Origin: Gymnorhina tibicen
Taxonomy: Eukaryota > Chordata > Aves > Passeriformes > Artamidae
Length of the DNA stretch: 64,000 nt
Direction of reading: 5' to 3'
Assembly: GCA_013399875.1 (NCBI GenBank)
Contig: VXAZ01002122.1
Location: forward strand, 276,916 to 340,915
Each line of letters opens with the position of its first letter. Position 1 is the first letter of the stretch. Both the position numbers and the translations under genes were made by a program. This document shows, piece after piece, positions 23,400 to 35,612 of the stretch. The notes beneath the pieces are model-generated. The model ran no database searches. It had not been told where the DNA came from and was given only the letters and a program-made list of their open reading frames with translations.

Positions 23400-23680
23400 T
23401 GCATGCCTGGCCTGGCCGGGGGTTCCAGAACGTTCCACGCGCTCCGGCGAGCTCGGCAGCTGCAGGATCCGGCTGCCCTGAGTCTCGAAGGTAGGCTTTG
23501 TTCTGTTTGCACTTCGGGGAAGGTTTGTTCTTTCCCCTGGGCTCGGCGTTGGGGGATATTTCGGGAGCGCGGGTGAGTGCTCCCGGGGAGCTGTCCGTGT
23601 CACCGCAGCCGCACCTTCAGCCTTGGGCTGTGCGGGGCAGAGTCGGCTCCCGAGGAGCTGCGTGTGCTGAGCGTTCTCCA
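23400..23680 (+). promoter_or_regulatory. CpG island with candidate promoter and first exon
   Basis: CpG dinucleotides cluster here (ACGCGCTCCGGCGAGCTCGG, GGAGCGCGGGTGAG) while the surroundings are CpG-poor. Two donor-like sites lie on the + strand: CGAAG|GTAGGC with the exon ending at 23490, and GCGCGG|GTGAGT with the exon ending at 23572. A first, probably non-coding, exon on the + strand is therefore plausible. No TATA box is obvious and no downstream exon was found, so the gene is unknown. Confidence 0.5.
23422..23436 (+). promoter_or_regulatory. Perfect three-unit heat shock element
   Basis: TTCCAGAACGTTCC carries three alternating units TTC-nn-GAA-nn-TTC, the consensus binding site for an HSF trimer. 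It lies inside the CpG island, about 55 bp before the first candidate donor. Function is inferred from motif and position. Confidence 0.5.
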
Positions 23681-26600
23681 GCTTTTCTTTTTATTATTCG
23701 TTCTCCTTATTAATTTAACGCCGTTTTTACCGATTTCCTTATTAAGCTAATTTAATCCTTTCGTTTTATTAGTGAGCTTCAAACGGGGATTGGCTTTGCA
23801 ACACCTGCCTGGTGCTGAGTCTGCCTCTGTAATTCCCTGTGCTCAGGTGTTGCTCCTCTGAGCTCTGGTTTAGGCTGGAGAGCTGGAAGAGAAGCAACAT
23901 TTTCCCCACTTTTATTAGGAAATAAAGCAGTGCAGTTTGGCCGATTCTGCTGGTGGAGACTTGGGGGAAGGAAAGGTGTGAGCACCTGGAAAAATCCCTG
24001 ATGAGCCTTGCAGCTCGCGTAGAAACGTGCAAATAAAGTGGTTTTTGGAGCCATATGGAGAATTTGACTTTGTTCAAGCTGCACCTCAGCATCTGCTGGG
24101 TACCTGGGATGGCTCAAACCACAGGAACCAGCCTTGTGTTTTCAGTGCTTTTGGAGATCCTGCTGCTCTGGGCATGGAGGGTTGTGCTGCTGTCTGTATT
24201 CCAGCAGTGCCTGTAATATGCTGGGTACAGGTTTAGGAATATGCATTAAAAAATTCGGAAGGGGAGGTGTGATGTAGAAACACATTCCCATAAAATCCTT
24301 GTGGCATCTTCGTGGGAAGCTGGAATGTTTAATTCATTTGTGAACAGAAATTGGATGTGGGGGAAGCTCAGGGATTCCTGAGCATGGCAGAGGCACTTTA
24401 GGAAGAAACAGTGGGGTTTAAGGAGAGGGATGAGGGACAAGGCTCCTCCTGAAGTGGTTCCTGACACAGCTCTGGTGGCTGTAAGGAATTGTGGAGTGGT
24501 CCCTGGCAGGAGCAGCTTGTCCTTGCCCGTGTTCAAGACAGGAAAAGGGAATTTTACATGTGCTGCTGATAAACTCTGAGCCTCTCTGCTATCACTTTAT
24601 GCATGTCAGGATTTGTCAGGGTAGGAAAGCAGATTATTGCAGATACTGCAGAGCAAGGGGCTCCCTGCTGTGGGTTTGGGATCAGCTCTGGGTGGGCACA
24701 GAACAGCTGGGAAAGGGTTTTTTTGGCTGCCCCGTGCAGGTGAGCCTGAAAATGCCCCAGTGCTGGCAGAAAATGCTGTTTGTGCTTCAAACTGGGGCCT
24801 GTCTGACACAAATTGGGAAGCAGCTCTGCTAAATTTCCAGGGGTGCTGAGGAAAATGTGCTTCCTGTACCTGTTGTAACCTTCTGTTAGGTGGAGCCTGT
24901 CCTCGGGACTGAGATGTTGGTGGCTCCACAGACCTGGCAGAGTGTGTGTACCCACCAGAAGTGCTAAATACACAAAAGCATCCCTTCTTCCTGGGAGAAT
25001 CCATGGCAGGAAGCTTCATTAATCCACAGAACCCCCAAACAATGTGAAGATTCCTTTAATGGAATAATTCCAGCTAATGCAACAAGACACATTCAACCCA
25101 CAAAATAGAAACTAAATCCAACCACGGGAATTAACTGAGAGTATCTGAGGTAACTTAATTATTTACCTAATTCTGAGCTTTGGATGTACCTGGGGGCTCT
25201 CATTGTTTCCCCATAAGCAAAGAGCAGCTTGGAGCCCGCATAGAATTTACTTTAGACGGAGTGAAACAAGAATAAATAGAGCAACAGAAGTGAAATCTTT
25301 ATTTAGAGCAGGTGTGCTGGGCTCCTCTCTGCCATGGCACATTAATCCGGCCTGCAGCGACCACAGCTGCCCTGCCAGAGCTGCAAACCTCGGGAACACA
25401 GAGGGGCAGGAGCAGGAGGGGATTGCCCATTGGAAATTCTCCGTGGCTTTGGTTATTCAGATGCAGTTTTCATTTTAAAGGGGTTGCAAAGCAGTTCCAG
25501 GCTACTTCAAAGCAGTGCTCAGGATAGAAATGTGCTTTTCTGTGTCCTGGAGGAGGGTGGGGAGAGGATGCTCAGGCAGCTGATCCTGGGGGGGTACTGC
25601 AGGATTTTTAGTCTCTGTTTGGAAGGTCTGAGCAAACTGAGCTTAGGAAACCTCAGCCCAGCCATCCCCTCTCTTTTGGGGCATTTATTGCCTCTCTGAG
25701 GATGTTTCCCAGTGCTGCAGTCCCTGGTCTGGTGTTCAGAAAATGTGGAGCAGAAAATGCTGAAATCCTCAGGTGCTGCTGGGGAGGGAAGCGGGGCCAG
25801 TGGTGCTTGTAGGAAGAAGCAGGTGAGGGAGTGGGGATGATCTCTGCTCCTGGTGGTAACCAAAACTCCTGGCCAAATCCCTGTTGGAACCTGAGTAACA
25901 CAGATCGCTTATTTTAAGATTCTCTGCTCAGGTATTTTAAGGAACCTTTTACTGTTCCAAGTTCCCTTCAAGCTAAAATTTTGCCCTGGGAAGAGGAGGC
26001 TTTTTTAGCTTTGTTTTTTCTGTCAATGTCTAAGCTGGTCAGTAAAAAAAATTCCCTTTATTTCTCTGTTGCATGTTATTCCTCACGTGCCTGCTTTTGG
26101 GATAGGGTTTCTTTCCTAAAAAGCAAAGAGCTTTTGGCTCCTGCGTTGGAATGAGTAATTAGAGCAGTGAATGACAGTGAAAACATGAGGTTTTTTTTGA
26201 AGCACAAAGGGTCGGAAAAGCATTCCTGCCTCAGCAGGGAAGAGGAGGGGGATTGGAGAAGGGGTGAGCTTTGTTTACAGACTCCTGAGCAAAGGTGAGA
26301 GATCTGAGCAGTGAAAAGTTCAGCACTGATAGACTTGTTAAAAGTTGCCCTTGACTGCTTACGGCATCATTTTAATTTAAATGTAATAAAACCTGAAAGG
26401 GAAAATTAAGATGCGGAAAGCAGTTGAAAAGCCTGTCTGAAGACATCTGCAAAATGGTTTTATTCCGAGCAAATATAAGAAAACTGTTTGGGTTTTTTAT
26501 TGTCAAACAATAATTGTGCCTCCATTTATACAACGGCTTTTACAACCACATCTCTTTCATAGATTGCTTCCAAAACAACGCAGAAGTTGATTTATTTTTA

Positions 26601-27804
26601 AACCCTGTCCCCATAACCCTCTTGTCCCTGGTGATGGAGCATCTCCGTCGTGGCAGGGAGTGGCTGGAGCCGGGGTTGTGAGGGACTGGGGGGATTTGGC
26701 TGGGGCAGAGCAGGGCAGGGACCCCCCTCAGCCCCTTTCCCTCGTGCTGAGCCCTGTGGCAGTGCCCTGACCTGGACCCACCCTCCCTGTGGTGCCAGCG
26801 TGGCACGAGCTGGGTTAGGGATGGGGGAGGATTGTTCTGCTCAGGGCACCTTTGTCTCACTTGGGTGTTTTTCCTTCCCTCCACCCAGTCCCTTCCCAGC
26901 TGCTTCCCAGCCCTTTTCCCAGTCCAGCTCTGTCCAGGTCCCAGTAGAAGTAAGTGCTCTTTGTGCTCTCAGCTCTCTTCTGTGATCGTTTTAGCAGAGA
27001 TGGGTCTGTGCATCCCACTTCAGTTCCCACCCAGGCCTGAACATGAAGCAATCTGCTTGCAGTAAACACAAAACTAGAGGCGCCTGTTTCCCATACCCTC
27101 TAAAAATCCCACTGCTGTCTCCAGAGGACAAGGAATACTTCTGTCCCACAGGTCCCACAGGCACAACCCTGTCAGATTTCCAGATCTGGGAATATTTTGA
27201 AATATCATGCAGTGTAATCAGTAGATCATGGGAGTGGGGTATTGAGGTGTGGGAGCTCTCTCAGCTGTGCAAACCCCTTTGGATTCAGCTGGAGAGGGAG
27301 GCCACAGGCACAGCTGTGCACAATATATGGGATTTTCTGTGTGGGGTGAAATGGCCACTGCTCTAATGATCTGCATTTCTCTGTCCTCGTCTGATGGGAG
27401 CTCAGAGCGCTGTGAAATGAGGAGGTTTTGACCTGTTTGGCTGTGTCTGATGTCAGGAAAGCAAAACAATGCCAGAACCTAAACCCAGAAGCCCCAAGAA
27501 TCCTGACTTGGGCTTTGTGCTTAGAAGGCAGGAACTGAATCTTTCCCTGGGTGAGGAACTTGAAACCTACAGCCAATTAATAACTGCTGTAAAATAGTGC
27601 TTTCGTCTGGAAATGCTGACAGAGAATTTAGTGCACCTTATGGAGGGCAGGGGGGTTACAGATTAATTAATTAAGTTTTGGAAAGTCTGTAATCCTTGGA
27701 CAAAGGGCTCTGTAGATGTAATATGCAACAGCTATTACTGCAAGCTCCTCTGGTTTCAGATGGGCTGGGGACATGAGGTGCCTTTAAAAGAGAATCCCTG
27801 AGGT
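23681..27804. other. Unique non-coding stretch downstream of the CpG island
   Basis: Would be intron or 3' flank of a transcript starting at 23.4 kb. T-rich tracts occur just after the island (23690-23775). No coding exon could be supported on either strand. Confidence 0.45.
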
Positions 27805-27918
27805 GACCGGGCCAGGTTGGCGAACCTGGGATAGTGGGAGGTGTTGCTGCCATGGCAGGGGGTGACACTGGGTGAGCTCTGAGGTCCCCTCCAACCCAAA
27901 CCATTCCATGATCCTTCA
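27805..27918 (+). mobile_element. CR1 LINE 3' fragment
   Basis: GGGCCAGGTTGG, CCTGGGATAGTGGGAGGTG, CCATGGCAGGGGGTG, then GAGGTCCCCTCCAACCCAAA and CCATTCCATGATCC. CR1 sense order with the terminal ATTCCATGAT. Confidence 0.85.
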
Positions 27919-30900
27919 GAAAGGAGAGCCTGGCTCATGATGTGGTCAGGCAGAAGGCTCGAAGGTCTCTTTGTTCTGGGGTGTGTTTGAGATTTGGACT
28001 TTTGAGACTCTTTAGGGCTGCCTGGGGTGATCAGGCTCCCCCAGGTTGGTGTGTGTCTGTACCCAGAGCAGTTTTGGTGACTGCAGGGACCACAGCCCCT
28101 GGTCCCCTGTCCCCAGCAGCACTCGCTGAGCGGGACCAGCTTTGCTGCCCCAGGGCAGCACCTGCACAGTTCAACTCAGCTGATCAAGCAGCACCTCGTC
28201 CCTGAGTGTCCTCCTACAGCTTTGTCACCTGCTGTCCTGGTGCCAGTGACAGGATTGTAGGAGCCCTTGTGTGGCTGGAAGTGCCTCCAGGACAGGCCCC
28301 TGCAGTGCTCGGGACAGCGGGGATGTCACGGACACTCAAAGCTCTGTAACCTCGTGCTGAAGGATGTGGCTGCTGTGACCTGGCTGAGGAGCTGCCTCTG
28401 TCCCCATGTCAGTGACTTGGGTCACCAGGACGTGTCTGGCAGTGCTGGTGGAACCAACACAGGGCTTGGGACCTGTCACACCCTGGAGAGGGCCACCTGT
28501 GCTGCTGCCAGGAGCCCGCCCTGCTGTCACAGGGCTTGTCCCTGTCCCCTGGGGGGATTAAGCCATGTCCCTGCACCCCAGCGTGGTGACCTGGCTGTCC
28601 TGCCTGGCTCTGAAGGCAGCTGGCTCTGAGCATCCCGTGCTTCACTCTGGATCCTCCCGCTGAGCCAGAGCATAGAGGGGCCACAGGAACCTGGAGTATC
28701 CCGTGACGCTTGGCAGCTGGGGGGGACTGTGAGAGCCACAGGGACAGAAACGCTCTGGGGTGGCTGTTTGTTTTCCTGAGATCCCAGCGCTCTGAGGTGC
28801 CTCTGGAGTGGCTCGGAGAACAGTGGGAAGTGGCAGAGCTCCTCAGAGAGCCTCGCTGGGCCGGGCAGCAGCATATGGGCCTCGCATGCTTGGGTTGGCC
28901 CTGTCTGCTCCTGGAGTAATTGCTCGTCTGGCTGGAAGCCATTCCAGTTCAGATGTGGAAAAAGAGCTGCTGGTGACACTTCCCAGGTTTCAGTCCTTTC
29001 CCTCCCCCCCCACCTCCTCGCTGTCCTAATTAAATTTAATATTAAAGTAAAACATTAAAAGACATTATCACAGAGCTTTCATCTGACACACATAAGCCTC
29101 TTCCTAATTTGTTAGGTCATTAGCAAGGCAGAATAAATCGAAGGGAGTGTGTGGAGGCTCCAGGGGTGGTGAGTCAGCATTTTGAGAGGGAGGGAGTGGG
29201 TTTTTGGGTGAGCACGTGCTGGGCTGGGCAGGCTTGGCAGCCTTGGCTTGTCCAAACCTGGCACGGAACATTGCCCGGAGCGGAGCCAGACAGGGCTGCT
29301 GGACCCGTGTGTGCTCCAGGGGTTTGTGGTACCAATCCGAGGGCAGGATCCCCTCTCCTTCCGTGTCCTTCTGTGTCCGTCCCTCTCCTTCCATCTCCTT
29401 CCCACATCAGGACACTTTTCTTAAGGTACATTGGAATTTGAGTTGGGGTTTTTTGAGCCTCTTGGCATCTCTGCAATGCAAGGGTTTATCTGTCCTGTTT
29501 TGCTCAATGGAAGCAGGAATTGTGGATTTCCAGGGACTGGAGCTGCCACGAAGCTGTGGAGAGAGAAGGAGGCTTTCTCCTGCTGCTCTGGTGGCCATGG
29601 GTCACAAACCCTCCAGAGAGACCTCTGAAATGGCACTGAGGTGTCTAAGAAAGGAGGAGGGATTGCATAGCAAATGGGGTCGGAATTGCTCTGTTCTGCC
29701 AGGGATGTGGGAATCAATCAGCAGCTCCCTTCAGGCTGGAGTCACCCAGGGGGCTTTGTCTGGATATTGGATGACTCTTCAGGAAGCACTGACCACGTAC
29801 TAACTCTGAGCTTTCCTGGCTGGAGGAGGCTCAAAGTTGTTTTTTTTTCTCTCAAAAGATTGCAGATGAAGACTGCCATGGTGGTAATTCCAAGTATTGC
29901 TCTTCCAGTGCAGGGAAGGGGCTTGGGGGAGTGGAGGAACTCAGACTCCCTGAATTCTTGGAAAAGAATTGACTCCCTGAATTCTTGGAAAAATGGCATG
30001 TTCTGGGCAGTTTAGTGGCTGCCATGAGCTGTATGAATCAGATGGTTTCATTTCTAGAGGTTTTAAATACACGTGTGAAAGTTAATATTTTTTTTTTTTT
30101 AACACATATGAAAAATACGATGTTAGAGGTCCCTTTCCACCTGAACCATTCCATAACATTTAACTCTTGGATAAAGCACTCTGAGTGTTGTTATTGTCTG
30201 GGAAGGTGCTGATGCTGCTAAAGCCTGGCACTGCTGGATTTGATTCCTGCCATCCCACCTGACGTGGATAATAGACCAGAAATAACCAGGGGTGCTCTGT
30301 GTTGGATGGGAACATCAGCATTCCTGCAGCCAGAACAGTTCTGAGGAACTGCAAACAAATCACTTTGGGCTTCATTTACAAGATCAGGTCTTGCTGTCCA
30401 GGTTGGGCTGTCCTGAGGGATAATTTGACTTAAATTCTGGAGTAGAAGCTCAGATGCAGCGATCTGGGCTCACTGGAGCTTGAAACAGGCTGGGACCAGA
30501 AGGTTTAATTCTGCCTGGTTTGGGAGGGGCTAAAAGATTTGATTCTTCATTTTCACGGTTGTCTTTGCATATCGGAACCCAGATGAAACCTTGAGCTTTT
30601 CCACTGGCCAGGGTCCTTCTTTAGCCTTAAATTGCAGCGAGAACGATGGAACTGAGCTGAGCTGTTCCCAGGGAGCAGTGAATCTAAAATAAACTGTTTT
30701 GTAAAGCAACACGGAACTATTTCTGGGCTGAATCTTTGTTCCATTGGTCCCAACTCCTCTGTTGGGAAACCTTGGCCGCTCAACCCACGCTGCCACTCCA
30801 GGGAAGGGTCTCCAGGACCTTTCCAGGCAAGGAGAGGTTCTTTGATGAACATTTTCTCAGAAGGCACAAACTTAAGCAGTAGTTTTGCATCTGCTTGATG

Positions 30901-31408
30901 AATCTTCTCCCCAGCATATGCTCAGTGCTTGGATGAATGAGTTATTTAAGTATATTTGAAGGTTATGACAGACACCTGTAAACAGACAGATATTGATAAA
31001 AATGTCATTTGGAAGCAGATCTGTGCCTTTCTTGCAATCCAATTACTCGTGATGGCGAGGAGCCCAGAGCTCCCAGCACAGTGCATTAACCCAAAGTGTG
31101 ATGGACAGGCTGCCCTCAGAGGGAGCACGAGCAGGGCCCGATTCACCTCTGGCTTTGATGTGACTGCAGGAGTTAATGGAGTTGTTTGTAATTCACACCA
31201 GAGTGAAAGGGGACTGACTCCACGTGGGGACTGGCTCCAGATGTGTCCATGGGCTTCTTGTGGCCCTTGCGTCAGCTGAAGGTGCTGAGGGATCCAGACT
31301 GACCTGCTCCTGCAGTTATGCAGCTGGGGGTGTGGCTCCAAAAAAGTTCCCCTTGGAAGATTCCCTGGGATTTGCTGCCCTAAGTCATACAGGGAGGAGT
31401 TTCTGTGG
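27919..31408. other. Unique non-coding stretch
   Basis: No gene supported. The part at 28060-28640 is GC-richer, and its alanine/cysteine-rich frames look compositional. A short CR1-like tail may sit at 30116-30155 (GAGGTCCCTTTCCACCTGAA, CCATTCCATAAC). A T run is near 30091. Confidence 0.45.
29944..29992. repeat. 27-bp direct duplication
   Basis: GACTCCCTGAATTCTTGGAA begins at 29944 and again at 29971, with identical continuation for at least 22 bases. A simple two-copy tandem duplication with no coding meaning seen. Confidence 0.9.
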
Positions 31409-31562
31409 CTCTTCCAGAGAAGCTGTGAGTGCCCCATCCCTGGCAGTGTCCAAGGCCAGGCTGGAACAACCTGGGATAGTGGAAGGTGTCCCTGCCCATG
31501 GCAGGGGTGGAATGGGATGAGCTTTGAGGTCCTTCCAACACGACCCATTCCATCATTTTGTG
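31409..31562 (+). mobile_element. CR1 LINE 3' fragment
   Basis: CTTCCAGAGAAGCTGTGAGT, GCAGTGTCCAAGGCCAGG, CAACCTGGGATAGTGGAAGG, CCATGGCAGGGGTGGAATGG, GAGGTCCTTCCAAC and CCATTCCATCATT, all in CR1 sense order. Confidence 0.9.
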
Positions 31563-32690
31563 ACTCTTTACTCATGGAAAGAACGGTGAGACTGCGGCTT
31601 CATCCGGGGGCTGCCTTCCTTGGCAAAAGCAAACACAGCCAAATGTGCTCATTAAAAATGGATTTCCTTCGCCTACCAGCTCTCCAGGAGCTCCTCAGAG
31701 TGTGTAAGTGGGAATGTTTTCGGCTGGGATGGGAATTGTCCCTGATGGCTCCGGTGCTGGAACACGGGAAGCACTAACACAGCTTTTAGTGGGAAACAGA
31801 CACTGCAAGTCCATCAAGCCACTGCTGTTCTTGACCTCTTGCTTTCCTGAGAGGAACTTCTCCCTCTTGTTATCTTCCTCCAGGCTGGAGGGTAATGGAA
31901 TGTGGATGGAAGGGGTTCTGCTGTGCAGTTCTCTCCCAGGGCTGGAGTCCAGAGCTGCCTGCAATGCAATGATTATTTGGTGGCAGTGTGAGCGTTCAGA
32001 GAAGTGAAAACAAAAAGCCAAGGTTAATGGAAGTTGCATTTCATCTGGATTGCTCTTATTTCCTATTTTGTAAGCTCGTGCTCCATGCAGGTGCTTGGCT
32101 TGTATCTTCATGCTGTCAATAAAGCCAACGTGTTTGAGCAGACAGGATTAATGCAGATTTTAAGGGCTATATTTAGAAGTAATTTAGCTATCATCAGTCA
32201 GAAGGGTGGGGAGAGATGTGATGGTTATTCATACTGATTGAATATTCTATTGATAGAGATACTTATTAACCCTAACTATGTCTTTCCAGCATGTTTTCAG
32301 GTCTTGAACAAGAAAAAAATAGATTCTTTTTTTCAATTTGAGAGAGAGAGAGGCAGAATTCAAGTGTTGCGATGGGCTTGGAGGGAAGCAGGCTGGTTAG
32401 TGGGACCTGAAAGGGGACCCTGGAGTTGGGTGGTGGCAGTGGGATGGGTGCTGTGTGAGGTGACAGGAATGCTGGAGCAAGGAGGGGCTGGCTGATGGGT
32501 TTTGTGGCACAGGTGTTCAGGGTGTTTAGAATTTGGGGAGGTGTTTGAGCTTCTGTTCCTGATCGAGCAGTGAATGGACAAGCTCAGAGCAAACTTTGTC
32601 CTCTTTTTTTTTCCCCCCCTTTTTTTATTTTCCCTCAGGAGTGTGAGGGGGAGTGATTTCCTGCTCAAAATGCTCCTGCTCTGAGTGATG
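31563..32690. other. Unique stretch with candidate conserved non-coding DNA
   Basis: Bases 32030-32260 are AT-rich and non-repetitive, with CTATATTTAGAAGTAATTTA and GGATTAATGCAGATTTTAAG typical of conserved non-coding elements in vertebrates. A short GA run is at 32340-32352 and a pyrimidine tract at about 32600-32640. No gene was found. Confidence 0.4.
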
Positions 32691-33260
32691 GCAGCGAGGT
32701 TGGGGAGCCATGAGGAGCGTCACCAGTGGCATGACAGCAGGAGAGGGCAGGGACTGTCCCCTGTGCTGGCACTGCTGGGCCACTGCCAGTGCTGTGTCCG
32801 GTTCTGACCCCTCCTGGCCAGAGAGACACTGAGGGGCCTGGAGCGTGTCCAAGGAAGGGAACAGAAGGGTCTGGAGCCCCAGGAGCGGCTGAGGGAGCTG
32901 GGAAAGGGGCTCAGCCTGGAGAAAAGGAGCTCAGGGGGGCCCCTGTGGCTCTGCACAAGTCCCTGACAGGAGGGGGCAGCCGGGGGGGGTCGGGCTCTGC
33001 TCCCAGGGAACAGGGACAGGAGGAGAGGGAACGGCCTCAGGCTGGGCCAGGGGAGTTGGGGTTGGATTTTAGGGAAAATTTCCCCATGGAAAGGGTTCTC
33101 AGGCCTTGGAGCTGCCCAGGGAGGTTTGGAGTGCCCATCCCTGGAGGTGCCCAAGGAAGGGCTGGAGGTGGCACTCAGCGCTCTGGGCTGGGGACAAGGT
33201 GGGGATGGGGCACAGCTTGGACTCTGTGATCTTGGAGGGCTTCTCCAGCCTCGCTGATCC
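32691..33260 (+). mobile_element. CR1 LINE 3' fragment, longest in window
   Basis: About 570 bp in sense orientation. It includes CTGGCCAGAGAGACACTGAG, GCGGCTGAGGGAGCTGGGAA, CAGCCTGGAGAAAAGGAGC, GCCCAGGGAGGTTTGGAGTG, CCCTGGAGGTGCCCAAGG and TTGGAGGGCTTCTCCAGCCT. It belongs to the second CR1 type (shared with 3917, 43917 and 60589), is 5'-truncated and keeps no reverse transcriptase. Confidence 0.88.
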
Positions 33261-35059
33261 TGAAGAACCACGCGCTGGGCACTCGCTGCAATTCCATCTC
33301 TGTTCCCAAAGCCTCTGCCCTGCACTCGCCGCTCTCTCGCTGCGTTTCCTGAGCAGAGATTTCATTTCAGATAGTGCAGCCACTGCTCCGCGCTTCCAGG
33401 AGCATTTATAAAATGGAATTACCAGAAATAATCATGGTGATTAACATACAGAGTTATAAAAAAGGGAAGATTAATTACAAAGCCGTAATTCATCTGCAAA
33501 TATGAACAGTGAGGGAAGTTTGAGGAGTTTAGCAGTGGTGAGGTGCCCTTAGGCTGTACATCCGTGGGATTTGGGCTGTGCTGAGCTTCCTGGGAAGAAG
33601 AAAGGAAACTGAGGCACTGAGATGGAAAATCACTGGTGTTTGTTATCCAGAAAATCGGGTGGAATGGGATCTGAAAGCCCTGACTCTGCTCCTTGCCGTG
33701 ACCGGGGGACAGAAATCCGTTTTCATTACACTGAGTGTTTTCTGCGTCAGAGTTTGTAAAAGTTGCCCAGGAACTCGGTGGCACTGCTGAGAAATGACTC
33801 TGTCTCCAGTCTGCTGAGCAGCTCCGGGTGGTTTGATGAAGGGAGGAGGGTCTGGAGGTGATGGGAGGTTGCACAAAGCTGTTCCTCCCAGGGCAGGGGT
33901 TTCGGGTTTATTACCACCCGTGTGGGGGAGGGCTGATTCCTACGACTAATTGCCTTTTTTTCCTGAAGATGCAAGCAGTTGATAATGGCAGTAATTAACA
34001 CCGTGGAAACAAGGTCAAACCCAAGAACATTACCCACTAAAAGTCACTTTCCCGAAAGTCATGGCAAATTCATTGCCTTGGAGTAGCTTTTAAAAAAAGA
34101 AAAAAAAAAAGGAGGCAACTGATGATGAGCTGTTTGAATTATGTAAATGCTCAGGTATCCATGGGGTTTGACCTTTTTGCAGATGTAATTTAGCATTCAA
34201 GACACTGTCATCTTGCTGCCAAAGTCAAATTAGATGCTTGCTACTGCAATTGATAGCTGATAGCAGATCTCCTTCCAGAACAGGCAGTACGGAGAGGCAG
34301 GGCAGGCAGGGTGTGTCGCTGCGGGGCTGGGGAGCTGCATTCTGAAATACCAAGTGGTGGGAGAGTCCTGGATGCGGTTCAGGTGAGCAGTGTGCTGTTA
34401 TAGAAACATCCACCTCGTTCCTGAGCTCCTTACACCCCTTTGGCAGCATCCGCGGTCCTGGAAGGTGGCTCAGGAGCTCTCCAGGATTGTCTTGGGGTTG
34501 CTTTTCCCAGTGGGATGGCTCAGGGCCAGATGTGCTCCTGGACACAGGAATGGGGGACACTGGTGGCATTGTACGAGGTTTTGGTGCCCAGAACTGCTGT
34601 GTTTCCACACGAGGATGAAAGGACTCCTAAGCCAAGGGAGGGTTTTTTTGGGAACGATTTCGCCCATGAAGTGCAGCCCCAAAGACTGATGCCCGTGAAG
34701 CGCGACCCCAAATCCGTGCAGGCTGCCGCTGTCCCCAGCCCGTGGTTTGTGTCCCTGTGTCAGTCTGGCTGTCCCCATTTGTCATCCTGGCAGTGAAACC
34801 CCCTGTTCCTGGGGTGCCAGGTGGCTGAGCTGATGCTTCCCCCGGCTCGGATCCCCCCAGCTCGGATCTCCCCAGCTCGGATCCCAGCGGCCTCCCCGCC
34901 TCCCTTCCCACCCGCTCAGTGCCTGCTGCACCACTGGAGTGGCTCTGGGGGAACACCTGCTCTGCCCAGCCCTCCTTTGTCCACAGCAGCTGGAAAAGCC
35001 TCTGCTGCCCTGGGGGCTCCCTGTGATCCCTGACCCAGGCTGATCCCCAGCCCTGCACA
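33261..35059. other. Unique stretch with candidate conserved non-coding DNA
   Basis: Bases about 34110-34265 are AT-rich, non-repetitive and contain TTATGTAAATGCTCAGG, GATGTAATTTAGCATTC and GCAATTGATAGCTGATAG, reminiscent of vertebrate enhancers. An A-rich run is at 34095-34110. No coding exon is supported in the rest. Confidence 0.4.
34841..34890. repeat. 17-18 bp tandem repeat, three copies
   Basis: CCCAGCTCGGATC or CCCGGCTCGGATC recurs three times in tandem within about 50 bp. It is short and non-coding. Confidence 0.75.
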
Positions 35060-35115
35060 GGCATTTTGGGAGTAGTTTGGAATGAAATGATCTTTTAAGG
35101 TCATTTCCAACCCAC
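35060..35115 (+). mobile_element. CR1 LINE 3' tail
   Basis: ATGATCTTTTAAGGTCATTT then CCAACCCACACCAGTCAGTG, the last part of a CR1 in sense orientation. It is very short, so this is a weaker call. Confidence 0.55.
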
Positions 35116-35399
35116 ACCAGTCAGTGACTTCTCTTTTTGCCAATACAGCAAAGCCTCCCTGAAGCTGTGGTTGCACAGGTAACACTTCTGGCCAGAACAG
35201 TTATCCCAGGACTTCTGATCCTTTCCCGGCTTCTGTGCAGCACCTGGGGGTGTTTTGGGTTCAGATCTAATCTGTCCTCTGGACCAGGGAGCTCTGCTGC
35301 TCACACAGCAAATCCAGGCAGGAGAAGCGTTTGCCTGGCTGGGACCAGGGCATGGAGTGACAGGAGGGGGAAAGGGGCTTCAGCTGAAGGGTGCCACGG

Positions 35400-35612
35400 T
35401 TAGGTGGGATATTGGGCAGAAATTCTTCCCTGTGAGCGTGGGGAGGGGGTGGAATGGATTTCCCAGAGAAGCTGTGGCTGCCCCTGGATCCTCGGAAGTG
35501 TCCACGGCCAGGTTGGAGCAATCTGGGATAGTGGAAGGGGTCCCTGCCTGTGGCAGGCAGGGAATGGGATTATCCTTAAGTTCCCTCCCACCCCGAACCA
35601 GTCTGTGACTGG
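35400..35612 (+). mobile_element. CR1 LINE 3' fragment
   Basis: TAGGTGGGATATTGGGCAGA, AATTCTTCCCTGTGAGCGTG, CCCAGAGAAGCTGTGGCTGC, GTGTCCACGGCCAGGTTGGA and ATCTGGGATAGTGGAAGGGG, ending with CCCCGAACCAGTCTGTGAC. A clear sense-strand CR1 end, 5'-truncated. Confidence 0.92.

Noticed and set aside
23400..23680. Naming the island as the promoter of a known heat shock gene such as HSPA8
   Set aside because: The HSE is suggestive, but no HSP70-family coding sequence follows within the window.
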